Source: Thamnaconus septentrionalis
Taxonomy: Eukaryota > Chordata > Actinopteri > Tetraodontiformes > Monacanthidae
DNA length: 64,000 nt
NCBI GenBank assembly: GCA_009823395.1
Contig: CM020510.1
Coordinates: 15,747,773-15,811,772 of the forward strand
Direction: 5' to 3'
The notes below the pieces were generated by a model. That model had not been told where the DNA came from and made no database searches. It worked only from the letters and a program-made list of their open reading frames with translations. Of this stretch, positions 1 through 12,200 are shown in pieces. The position numbers were made by a program, and so were the translations under genes. Position 1 is the first letter of the stretch; every line of letters starts with the position of its first letter.

Positions 1-1011
1 TGGGAGACTGGCGCTCCTCTCGGCTTTGGCACATGCGCCACGGCAGAGGTGGAGCATGTTGGCTGTTGGCAGTAGCGAGCAGGGGCCTCCTGAAACCCAT
101 AACTGAAATCCGGGCGGCACTCGGAGGCATTCGAGAGCACTGGTGGCACCATCAGAGATCGCCGAGCTGTCACAAATTCTCACAATTTCACTGCCTCCTG
201 CACGTTGTCGTGGTGGGAATAAATGGCAAATTCCTGGCACTCTGGAAACAGAGCGTGCCAAGCTATCAGGCTGCAGCAGCAGCTGCAGCATTTCCTCATC
301 CACCTCAGCGTGTGCGTGTGAGACGAGGGCAGAGGAAGTCTGTTTTTTTTTCACGGCACCGCAACCCCCTTATTGCCTTGGAGTAAAAGACAGTGTTGGG
401 TGGGTGGACAGTTTGGAGGAGCGAGCGTGGCTGCTAATCTCCTTCACATGGAGGCAACAGCTTTTCCAACACACTTCACTCCGCTGATGATGATGAATCC
501 CAGCACGCTCTTCCGTCTTTTCGTCTCTGCCTATTCCTTTCTGTCCCTCCGGGGCAGACAGTGAGCTAATAGACGCCAGGGGAGGCAAGGCGGCAGGCCC
601 CTTCATCCTTTTTATCCTCTCCATTTCTCCCCGCTTGGTATCCTGCGTCTTGTTGTTTTCAATCCATTGCACTTAACTTGCCAAATTCAATCAGCGGGTT
701 CATCAAATCCCCCATTAATTCATCCCAAATCTGCTCTGAAGAACATTCAAATTCGCCCCAGAAGAGAGAAGTGAGTGACAGTTGGGTTTTGCCACCAACA
801 CGCGCTGAAGTGACATTTCATTTCCGAAGCGACTACAAACAGGCACTCGACATGAGAGGCCCCATCTCCATCTGCTCGCCCGTCCTCCAGCGCCTCCTTC
901 CCGAGGAAGAAAGCAGACGCTTGAACGCTGCAGGAGCAGTCAACGTCAGCGTAGGCTGAAACCCACCTTGCGCGCACGCCGGCGTGCACGCGCGCTGCTG
1001 CTGCGGCCCAG

Positions 1012-1046
1012 GCTCCAGCTCCAGCTCCAGCTCCAGCTCCAGCTCC
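1012..1046. repeat. (GCTCCA)n hexanucleotide tandem repeat
   Basis: About six uninterrupted copies of GCTCCA. Read as codons it gives Ser-Ser or Leu-Glu runs in several frames, which explains the low-complexity open frames on both strands here. No sign of coding use. Confidence 0.85.
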
Positions 1047-2997
1047 TTTGATGTCAGCACTGAACTCCTCCACTCGGGGGAGCCCCCTGCAGCATCTTTG
1101 GTGAATGCATTATCTTGGTGCAGTTGTCATGTTTATTTCTACTGCGGCGGCGCTGCACTACAGTCGGCACCCTGCGGGGACCTGGGAAACCATTTGTAGC
1201 ATCGGCGGCTGGAGCGCCGCCTTCAGCGTTCTTAATTAGGTGGAGTGAGTGACTGCCAGATAAGAGCGCGGGTTCCCCCCCCACACAATTTGCTTGTCGC
1301 TCGCCCGCGTTTCGTAACATTTTGTGTTTCTAATAGGAAGGTGCGCCGACTTACGCCTCTAATTAGTTTGCTTTAAATGGTTTTCATAATTGGATTTGTG
1401 CTGCCGGCTTGCAAGGCCCACCAGCCTTATTCTTGGTTGATGTGATGAGGACCAGTGAGCAAACGCTTTAAACACTCTGCCCCCAACATGACTGAGCTGC
1501 AAGTTTTATTAAAGCAAAACAAAAGTTTTCCTTTGACAGTATCATGAAGAAACCATTGAAGAAAAAATCAATAAATTCAAGTGACTGACCATTTGTAGAC
1601 CACTCAATGAAACAACTAGACATAAATGTAGCTTAAAAAAAAATAGAAAACAAATTTTTTTATTTATTTATTTTTCCTACACACAAAAATCTAGCATATC
1701 AGTAACGTGATAGGTGTGCTAGGTGCTAGCAGTGATGATGTCGACATGTTTACAGAATGTTGTGTTGATAAGCGCTTACAACAACATAAACACGGTGAAG
1801 CTGAAATAGTTTTTGTCACACAAGAAAAGTCAGAAGATTATTCCAGCCATTTAAGACACACCTGGCTTCGCGAAGATCTACTAAAAATGTCATTAAGGCC
1901 TTGGATTGATTGTGGATATTTTTCCGTCTGAATTGAAAGGAGGAACAGACAGATGGACTGGCATTCCTAGGCATTTCATTCCTTCATTAGAAAGTAGCAT
2001 CTGTCGAGCCGCAACAGGAAATCAGAGTGAGAGAGATGGAACAGAAACGCCTTTGAAGATTCAAATCAAGGATTCTGTGGTCCAGTGTTTAAACCACCAG
2101 AGTAAAAGATTTCCCTTGTCGCACATTTTCATCATGGGAGCTTTGGGAGTTGTTTTGATAATGGTTTGCTAAGAGCTTCCATTTGCTAATGGATGTAATG
2201 TTTTACCAGTTGTTAGTTTTATATGTTTAGATTTTACAAAATGAACCTAAAAAAACCCCCACAGATATTTGAAAAGGTTGTGACAGGCTGAAATGGTCTG
2301 ACGGCGATGACAGATGATAAAGCGCTTTTATGGGTGACTGCCAACATTCTCATCTGGATCACATTTGATGTCCCACCCTTCTTTCAACGTGTCAGAATCC
2401 AACCGTTATTGGATTTACTGCTGTTTTCTTGAGATAAACTGTGGCGAGCGCCGCTTCCTCGGTCTGTGTCCTCTTCTGTGAAATTGATGCAGATTTCCTC
2501 GCTGTGTCTGTCCAACGGCACATGATGCAGAGCATTAGCCCCCCCCAGCCGCTGCGCAGGTGTGATTGTGACTTTCTATCTGGTTATCTTAGTCCTGACT
2601 GGCTGCAGATTCAGGCTGATCCCACAACTCCCACCACCAGTGCATGCAGACCATACACGACCATGAATAGAAACAAGCGAGAGGATCAAACGCCGCTCTG
2701 ACATGTTACTCCACTTTTTTCCTTCCAGTTTTACACATCCGAGGACATGGTAACACTTCTCATATGTGTTGAAAGGCCTGGGGAGCTGAGCATCATGGTG
2801 GATAGCGGATTTGACAACCAAAAAGAAGATAATGTGATGGGATTACGTGGCATCATTAAGAGCTTTATCAACTTTAGATTTCACAGGAACAGCAAGATTA
2901 TGGCTGCACCCACACTAATGACACTAGACTAATAGCGGTGATGGTATTTGATGAAAAAAGGGAAAAGTAAGACAAAAGTCCAAAAGTCCACAATGAG

Positions 2998-3150
2998 CAG
3001 TGTTGTTGGGATTACTCCATAAAAGTAATCCAACTACTGATTAAAAATGAAAAGTAATCTAATAACTTCTTTAACTACTTTGTTTCCTAAGTAATCAGTT
3101 TCTAATTACTAATTACTTTAGTAAAGTAACAGTTGCTTCAACTTCTTGCT
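2998..3150. mobile_element. Degenerate hAT-type MITE fragment (probable)
   Basis: The stretch begins AGTGTTGTTGGGATTACT and continues with repeated AAAGTAAT / TAATTACT / TAACTACTTT words. This resembles the ends of the very common fish non-autonomous hAT elements that start CAGTGTTGGG and are built of AGTAAC/GTTACT words. No clear matching right end or target duplication was found, so it is a decayed fragment; classification is from memory of the family. Confidence 0.4.
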
Positions 3151-3278
3151 CCAGATAATACAAATAATAACCCTAACAAATGTGTTAGGGCTATTACATG
3201 ACATTTTGGCCTTTTGGAATTAACTTCATGTTAAACTATGTTCCTGAAATGAAAGACTGGTAGATAGCTAGATGGAAA

Positions 3279-3302
3279 GACAGACAGACAGACAGACAGA
3301 CA
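3279..3302. repeat. (GACA)n microsatellite
   Basis: Six copies of GACA in a row, preceded by TAGATAGCTAGATGG. Simple sequence, no other role apparent. Confidence 0.9.
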
Positions 3303-6016
3303 TATAGAAATTGATGTTTATACTTCATGATTTTCCAGCATACTGTAGAAATAATCTCTGTACGCTGCAGAGTTTTGCTGCCAGCTGCCAGAAGAGACTT
3401 CCTGCAGCGATAGGGCCTGTGACTACAGCAGTTGCTCTGATGAAACACCTCAAGGGCACGGAGAGGGTGAAGATGATTATTCGCCATGCAGTGGAGTCCA
3501 GATTTGAGAGTGCTCTTGCCTCAGACACCCCCTGTTTTTTTCTTTCTCTTATTGATCCCATGATGGAGCCTGGAGCTTAGGTTTATGATGAGTTTATTTA
3601 TCCTGTTTCTGTCTGCTGTGTGAGAACCGTCACCCCATTTCATCACACCAAGGAACAGGGCAGTGGTCAGCGCAGTCTGGCAGGGGGTGGAGGGGAGAGG
3701 GGCCCAGGGACGTGGAAGGATCTGAGTCTCTTTGAAAAGGACTGTGGGCTCTGTTCCATTTTTGAACAGTGAATCCATGTGGCTGGACCAGTCCAGCTTT
3801 TTTCACAATTGTGTAGCTTGAGACCAGTTCCACCACGGCCATCACCTTATTCTTTGATAAATGAAACCCCCTCACCTATGCACCCGCATTCCCCCGCTTC
3901 AACAGCCTGCAAATACTGAATCGCTCGAGAGCTTCTGTAGGAAGCAGCTGTCAAAATTGTGCTTGAAGTCAGATGTATAATGCATTTCAAGAAAAGGGAC
4001 GGACCACCTCCTTGCGGGACCCCTAGCTCTTCTCCCTGCCCTGGTTTTACTGGTGACGCGGCTTTGTAGTCGCACATACCGCCGCCTAAAAAAAATACAT
4101 TGCAGTTGACTCAGGAAATGAACTGACTGACTGAATTTGTTAAGGCTGCTTGAAAAGACAAGAACCTATTCTTAGCTGTTGCACCAGCGGTGTCCAGAGG
4201 TTGCCTGGGTCCCTGTGCAGCATGTAGATGAGAGCATATCCATGTTTATGTTGGAGAGGACGCGTTCATCCCAGGGCAGAGGGCTACAGGCTTTTAAACT
4301 GCTGGAGCCAGTTGATGGCGAGTAAGAGAGAATTTCACGGATTCTAATTAGATGGGACAGATTCTATCAGATCCAGCTGTGCTTCACTGCCACAGTCAGC
4401 AGGAAACTCTTTACCTGGCTCCTGTGGAGCACCGGGCTCCGTCGACATCGAATCTGATGCTGCGATGAAAACGCAACATCAACAACAAGACCACATGCGG
4501 TCCACGCGTGTCGATGGCTACATCAAAACACTATTTAAGTCTTGTCCACCACCTGCAGCTCGACACGGTTTAACTTTTGGCTAACCGCGACGGCCGCCAC
4601 GCTGCGGCTGCCGATTAGCTTGTCTCGTTGATCTGACAGCAACGCGACACAAGCTAACGGTGATGGCAACAGTGCAACTTCGCCCCGGCCGAGAGTGATG
4701 TGATGGAGGCGGGGGGTGCAACACAGTCGGCGGGCGCGGAGGGGTGCTGCTGTCGGATCTGGTCTCTGCTGAGCGTTTAATTTTCCCACTTCTCATTCCA
4801 GTCCAGACTTGTCTTGCTCCATCCGGCTGCAGCTGCTGTTCCGTTCTTTGCTCATAGACTCGTTTCACCTCCTTAATCTTCATTCAATTCCTTTAGTATT
4901 GCCCATTTCCCAGTTGTCCTTCCCTGAAGGCATTTTTTTTTCCAGCTCAGCTGAGATTCCGTCCTGTCGTTGACCCATGGCTTTTTGTTCCGAGTTTTAG
5001 TGTTGACAGCCAGAGAGTGAGTAATGGAAGTTATGTCATCATCAGCAGCCTTTTAAATATACATATTGTATGTATTTGCACCACTATAATCAGCTTTATG
5101 TGAACAGGAACTAATCCAGGCCTCCTGCTTATTGTACAGAAAGATTAAAATATTTGTGACCTCCTGTGTGTTTACTATTTAGACCATTTCTAACTCCACT
5201 GTCTCTCACTCTTTCCCATTACTACTATCTTTAAAAGGGATTTGAGGAGCTTATGTAATACCTTGCCATTGGTTGAACTTTGTTCCAACTCCACCTGTTG
5301 ACGCGGCATTACCTCTGCCCAACGCACCGTCTCGGATCCCGGGCTTTGACCCATCTGTGCGAGGGTCAAGCGCATTTAAATACAAGACGGACAGATGTTC
5401 CCCTGTGGACTCCCTCTGCGCCGAGCACTCGCACAGAGGAGAAGACCCACACGCAGACCCATTAAGCGGCGCATTATCATAAATGTTATGTCATCCTTCT
5501 TTGCCTTGCATCCCGCTGCTTAACCCTTACGGACTGATACGCATCTGCCACGCTCCTCCTGCGCCGCTCCTCATAAAGCAAGTGACCAACAATATCCCCG
5601 CTGTTCTGTTTGACGCCACATCTGAATTCAGTCGTCCGGGTCGCAGGACAGCGTCTCTGTCGAGGCAGAGTGGAAAAAAGTGGCAGCGGGGAGCAGCTGA
5701 CCGGGAGACAGGTGGAACCGTGTGCGCATGCATTTTCTTTTTTTTCGGGGTGGAAACGACTGTCAGTTCAGACTGTGGCTGCAGATCACAGACCGGTTCA
5801 AAGGAGGACGAGCGACAGGGGATTCCCGATGCATTCTCGCTGTTCCAATCGGAAGCCAGTTTGGACTGACCAATGTGATGTGAGGAAATTTGGATTTTTT
5901 TTTTTTTTTGTTTTGTTTCTTAGTATTTTTTAGCCACAGGTGGCACCGCATTACTGACGCCGGGAACAGACTGGGGCGGATTCTCCGCGGCTCCTCATTG
6001 ATGTGCAAAAAGCAAA

Positions 6017-6203
6017 ATGGAAGAAATCTGCGCTTCTATTTTTGGCCCGGCTTCGTTATCTTCGCGCAGGGAACGATCCAACTTTATTTGCGGTCCGGCC
6101 GAGAAATCGGCTGTGTTGACTGTGGCGACGCTCCTGGCGCGGAACGTCTTCCACATTGGTGGCACTGTGGCTGTGCCACAGAAGTGTAGACTCACACAGA
6201 TTG
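6017..6203 (+). other. plch1: plch1 exon 1: N-terminal coding exon
   Basis: An ATG in good context (AAAATGG) opens 62 codons and one base, ending CAGATTG then GTAAGT, a perfect donor. The trailing G joins the TG of the next exon to make Val, giving the VERCMSVMQ junction expected of PLC-eta. The last 20-odd residues (FHIGGTVAV...LTQI) line up with the N-terminus I recall for human PLCH2 (WVGGSVVL...LGPL before VERC), which is the main support. Human PLCH1 more often starts with a short unrelated exon, so this may be one of several alternative starts. No transcript evidence is available here. Confidence 0.65.
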
Positions 6204-9200
6204 GTAAGTTAAACTCTGTGTGTGTGTGTGTGCATTTGTGGAGGGAGGGGAAGAAGAAGAAAAGCATAGCATATTAAACACATCCCCTTGCTGCTGCTAT
6301 TTATAGTGCAGGTTGGAAGCAGGAACTCATGTTTATGTATTAGCATATCTACAGGATGATTGAATCAGTTTCTGTCACAACTACTTTGAACCGGAGGGGT
6401 GAGCTTCTCTTAATGAGCTGCAGCTCATTACACGGAAACCTGTGGACCTGACACGTTTGTGTGTTGACCCTGGCGCATTTTAGCCCAAATGACGTGCAGA
6501 TGTCATTCACTTTGCCCCGTGCAGCAGAGGCGGATGAAACAAATCTTTAGGCCGTGAAAGAAAAGAAAAAAAGCGGCTGTAACGTAGCAGTGATGAAGGA
6601 ATGCAGCAACGGAAATGCACCATACTCTCGCTGGAAGGTTCTCTGTTATGGTTTGATTGTTTTGTTTCATTGAACCTGGCAGTACAGGCTTGTGGTGCCT
6701 TATGTCACATGAATAGTGCATGAAGGATCAGGCAGATGCTGCTGAATATGAATTTATGTAGTTATGAATAAATTATTATAAACTGCTGGGCCGTGGTCCG
6801 TTCTGCTTATCACCCTCGCACCAAATCTTGGCAGGGAATCTCATTGCAGGGGTTCCTGGAGAAGCTAAACATTATCCCCGTGTTAAAATCCCTGAAATGA
6901 GGCGTCAGCGCCGGCTGAGTGAAATCGCGCTCGCCTCGTCGTGCCCGGATTAAGAATGACGGTGGAAATTGAAAATGATGAATGAAAGGTGTTGATTGTG
7001 CCGGTTGCTGTGCCAACCTGACCCCTCCGTCGCACGGATCTAAGTGCCGGTGGGCTTTGTTCGCCGCCCGCGGCCCCATTAAAATATGTTTCAATCGGGC
7101 CGCGACGGCTAAACAAAGCTTTGATCTGCTCCTTTCGCTCTGCTCTGACCGAGATGATTAGTTTGGGACGTACACGCACACATACACACACACACAGACT
7201 TGCAATGCGTATGCAGGCGCGTAAACACAAATGGACATATGCACAGACTCTAATTTGGCCCAAATGGAAATGGGAGGCGAAAGCGGAAATTGAAAAGCGG
7301 AAGGAAAAAAAAATTCTTGCAAATCCCATTTCACAGCCGTTGAGCTGTTTTACTCTTCTTTGGAATGATTTGCTGTTGGTCTGGAGGACAGACCTGTGGG
7401 CAGCGACTGCGACCGATAGGGACAAGTGGAGTTAAGACAAGTGGGGGTCGAGAAGAATTCCGTCTTTCCATCGCGCCCCGCGAGGCAGGCTCCGACGTGA
7501 GATGTTCAAACTGAACTGTGGGCATAAATTCTCGCCACTTTGATGGGTTTAAGCGTTAGCACACGAGGGGAAGAGCGAAGATGTGGTGATACCGACTGCG
7601 GCCACCGCTGGTCTCCTCAGAGCCACTTCCATCGCTTCTCATCTCTGGCTGAGGCAGATAAATTAACCAGCCTACTGCTTCACCTTCAGCCCGAGGGTTT
7701 GAGCGGTACCTCGCTGCGGCTCTTGTCATGCTGACGGAGGGAGGTGTAACGTGACTTGAGAGCTGCCACCCTCCCCCCAAGGGAAATGTCAAGGACCAGC
7801 GATAGATAGACAACCAGAGGGATATATCTCGGAATGACAATGTAAATATGCAGCGAGTTCCCGTTTGATAGACAAGCGAAAGACAAATAGTTGATACGCC
7901 ATGCTACTATTTCTGCCTCATGTTATGCAGTAGATGAAACAAATGCGACTAAGAAGCCTGGCTTCCATGTTAGAGCCATCTTGTAAAACATATCCGACTG
8001 CCTGTCGGGGGAAAAAACACTTTTACATATTTACGCGTTGGGGGGGATCGAATGAATGGGACTGTGAAGGTAGGGGTGGATTGGGTCTTTGCCACTCACT
8101 GATTCATAGTGTTAAATTTCTCAAGGAAGCAGTGACTGTAGGCTTGTCAGGTCTGACAGATTTCACACCATGAATGCATTTGCACACACAAGCATGGAGT
8201 GTGTACATGCAACGTGCGAGTAAAGCTCTGGGGGATCTTTACGCCTGCACCTCCTGTGGTCAGTGTATCACATCTGATAGTGACAGTCACTTATTGACAC
8301 GATTAATGTTAGCAAATTGGTATTTATAGCGTTGCATGTGCAGGGTGCTCTTCTCTCTGTCTGCTAATTTTTTCTTGTAGAAATGAAATGCAGAGCGGAT
8401 TAAAAGAAATGATAGCGTTCAAACGGCAAATTGTAACCACAAAGCAGGCTACTCCGCAATCACTTTTTTTCTCATCAGCAAATTCCATCTGAGGAAGTCC
8501 ATTCTGATGTCAGTCCCTCTTTTCGGATGTCCTGATGATCTTGCATCTTTCTTTGATATAAAGAAACCCTGAGCAGACCCACTTTGTTGCTATAAAAATA
8601 AATAAAAAAAAAATCCACGGAGGCGTAATATGACCACCGTCTTACAAGTGGACCCACTCTTTACGTAAACATAAATGCTTAGCGCTTAGAAATGCAAATG
8701 ATTTGAACACTGCAGTTATTTATTTTTAGCGACTCTATACATCTTTAAACATGCAAATGCATTTTTCATTTCATCTTATGTAAACAGATCTCTTCAAATG
8801 TTGCATCTCGGACCTTTAATGTGCTGAACAGAGAGCAAAAAGACAGAAATGAAATCTTGTATTATGTCATGTTGAAATATAATTATTAAAATAACTTTTA
8901 CAGAAACTCATCATCATTTTCCATGACTGGCCCAACTTTGACCATACTCGTGTATTCATTGCTCCTTTTTTGATATTTTATTAATTTATTTTGCATGCAT
9001 CCCGAGATGGAGGAACACAATGATTTTACACACCAAGCCGACATCTCAAAGCAAACACAACTCTTCAGGCAATAGCAGTTACATAACGTGGTCTTTTTAC
9101 GGCTCATACGCTCGCTGCCTTTATTGGTATGTGTATTTGGGGTCCTCTAAAACGCCGGGAAGGTCCGATAAAGAAACGCTATTAAGATGTCATGACGATA

Positions 9201-12200
9201 TCATGGGAAGATGAAGCCGCTTTGATCTTTGAACGCTGCTATTTTTAATCATACAGTCTCTCGTGCCTACCCCGGCTTTATGTAAGTGCAATATTAAAAC
9301 AGTAGAGTGGCCCAATGAGGATATTACATTTCTATAGGAAATGTGCCATTATCCCCTTGGCATTAAGGGCTAAAGCCCATTTATTTACGGTCACGATATG
9401 ACTGTACAAATTGACCTTAAATCCTGACATGCTGTTTCTACATAAATGGGGATTTTTAAAGCGTTTGCTATAAAGTGATACTGTTTATTTTTGAACAAAA
9501 CAAGAGCAGGACATCAAATGAGACAAAGTGAGGGAAATGTGTGCTCACAACTTGGGGAATTAACAATATTTTTTGTGAGCTGGCATATTTACCTGGGTTA
9601 ATAATAAATAATAATCCACGAGTCGTATTTGTTGCCAGGCTTGCAGTTGAGTCTCATTTGGATCCTGGGATCCGTTTTGAGAATTTAAGCTCCTGTTTGT
9701 GCTCTTCAGGCTATTCTGGAACATTTTCTGTTGTTGTTGTTGTTGTTGTGTGTGCAGTGAGAGAGCACACCGTGTTCTGCTTAAGCAGCATTGTCCATGG
9801 AGTTGTGTGTTGCGGCAAATTGCGGAACTGTTTGTGCAGATGCTTTGCGTCGAGCGACATCCACGTGAATGACAGCGTCCAGGGTTTCCCCAGAAGAATG
9901 CTGAACCGTAGAGACGTGGCTGATATTGTTCATTTGAAAAATGCGGGTGGGAAGTTTCTTACTGTTGCTCGCATTTCCTGAATCTCTGACAGTCAGTCTC
10001 TGCTGTCGTCTGCGTCTGTTTACCTGCCAAATGCTTCCAGGAAAAGTTTGAAGTTTGGTCTCCGTCGGGTCTTGATGTCGGACGGCGCCAGGCAATTAAA
10101 CACAAAGCCACTTCCCACCGTCGCTCCCGTCCCTCTGTTCCCCCGCCTTCCATCTCTTATCTCTGGCGACTTTAATTAAATCTTTACCTTTAGAGGAAAC
10201 TGAGATCGCTCCTCGGAGAACGCGCCGCGTTCGCTTACTGCTTACTGGGCAGTAAGCAGTAAGCTGAAATGAGAAGGTGACGACTAGTAATGTAAGAGCA
10301 CTTGAGCTAAAAATATAAATTATTCTGAGATGTGAGGCGTGTTTGCTGTCGGCTTCATCTGTGAAGTGATTGTTTGTGTTGATGTTTTCAGGATAATATG
10401 CAACAGCAGGGACGCTGATCATGAAATCACTGCTTTGATAAGCCTTTTTTAGTCTGCGAGACACAAAATCACACAGCCTAAATCCTTCATATATTGAATG
10501 ACCTGCAAAGGTTTTCAAAATAGTAGATCGACAGTCCAATCAGAACTCCCCGTGCATCTGGCCCGCTTTCCCCTTCCTGTGTGCAATTTTTAGGGAGACT
10601 GTTCTTCAGAAACCTGCAGATTCCCTGAGAGGCTGAGACAAGCAGCATCTCTGTCTCCTTTTTATGAGATCTCCTCTTGTTTCTTCACTCGCTCTGTTGC
10701 CTCCAGCAGCAGGTCAGTGTGCAGCACGAAAAGCGGCCCTGTGGGCGCTCACAGTGGCGTCCCTGTTGCACTTTTGGACACCGACCCGCATCAGCTGCTG
10801 GGCTAATTGTCTTACGCCGCGACACTCTGCCTTGCTTCCTCCTGAGTCAAATCAAGCCCGTGCACCTGTTCCCTCGGCGCCTCAACGCAGCGCGATGCTG
10901 ACCCTTCGTGTTTGCACTCTCTTTTTCTTCTTCCAGTGGAGCGATGCATGAGTGTGATGCAGTCGGGGACGCAGATGGTAAAGCTGAAGGCAGGGTCCAA
11001 AGGACTGGTGAGACTCTTCTACCTGGATGAGCATCGCTCCTGCATTCGCTGGAAGCCCTCACGCAAGAGCGAGAAGGCCAAGAGTGAGTCTGGACACGCG
11101 TGCACGCAACCCCTGCAGACATTCCGCACACTGAATCTCATGCGTTTCAAACAGATAACAAAAAAATAAAATAAAATAAAATAACATGTTTCAAAGTTAG
11201 ACATCCAGATTTAATAATGAAAATGAAAATGAAATGTTATTAAAGGAAGGGAATGGATTCTGCTTAAGTTTAAAAAAAAAATGATGAAACAGCTGTATGT
11301 TGCATTAATTAAAGGGAAATCATGTTTTTTGTTCCATAAAGGAAATATTTTTGACACTCCTAAAATCTTTTTCAATTAAACCATGTAAGATTGCAGGAAG
11401 TGAGTTGAATCCCCCTTAACAACCTGCTACACATCGCATTGGTCTTTTAAAGTTACCTCCGCTCAAGGCTGAGATAAAATATATATAAATATCGGATGAG
11501 AGAACTTAGTGTAAACTGACACAGCAAATTTTAGGATGGATAATAGGAAGGTATTATTTGTAAGGGATTATTGTTAATTAAATAAAATCATAAATTAAGC
11601 ATAATGGAGTTTCCAAGGTTAGTTGTTAGGGGGAGAAAACACACCAGGGCGCTTATTAGAGTCATTAATTAATTGTATAAAGGAATGAGTCACATTTTGA
11701 CTGCGTGCTAATGGGTCCCAGCCGAGGGACAAACTGTAATGAGAGACAGAGGAAGGAATTGTGTAAATGTGGTTGCCAAGGAATTCATGTTTGCACCACT
11801 TCCACTTAATTCTCAGAAAGTGCCACACACACTAAGGTCTGACTTGTGCCCTTGAATACACAATAGTCAAAAGCAGTGATATTTATCAATGGCATGAAGC
11901 GGAACTAGTTGCTTTTTATAGAAATGTTACAGTGACTGATAATCCTGCACGCTGTAGTCGGTTGTAATTGCACCGTTGAAACGGCTCTTGTGTTTTGCAT
12001 TTTTTTAATTAAAAGAGACAACAGAGCAAAACCGTTTCTTAATATAATCTTTCCTCCCCATGGGCACCTCACGAGAATACGGAAGTAAAAAGGGAGCACA
12101 TTTGTTTGTCGAGTCGCTTTTTTGCATTCATTTGTGACGACTGGCTTCAGCTGCCGAATTGAAATACCCATTTTCTGTGCACCTGCAAGCAACACATAAC

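Larger units (their letters stand above)
1..6016. other. Non-coding region upstream of plch1 coding start
   Basis: No exon with convincing protein homology was seen here; the open frames are short and not protein-like. The last ~750 bases (about 5270-6016) are richer in CpG and GC, with a long T run at about 5894, and probably include the 5'UTR and promoter of the plch1 transcript that starts translation at 6017. A second CpG-rich patch lies at about 4560-4760. No TATA box or transcription start could be fixed. Another plch1 first exon could lie further upstream, outside the window. Confidence 0.5.

Noticed and set aside
6883..7425. 180-codon minus-strand open frame in plch1 intron 1
   Set aside because: It contains Val-Cys alternation from a CA repeat and has no recognisable domain.
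9541..9981. 146-codon open frame in plch1 intron 1 with a run of Val
   Set aside because: The Val run comes from a (GTT)n repeat and the rest has no homology or splice context.
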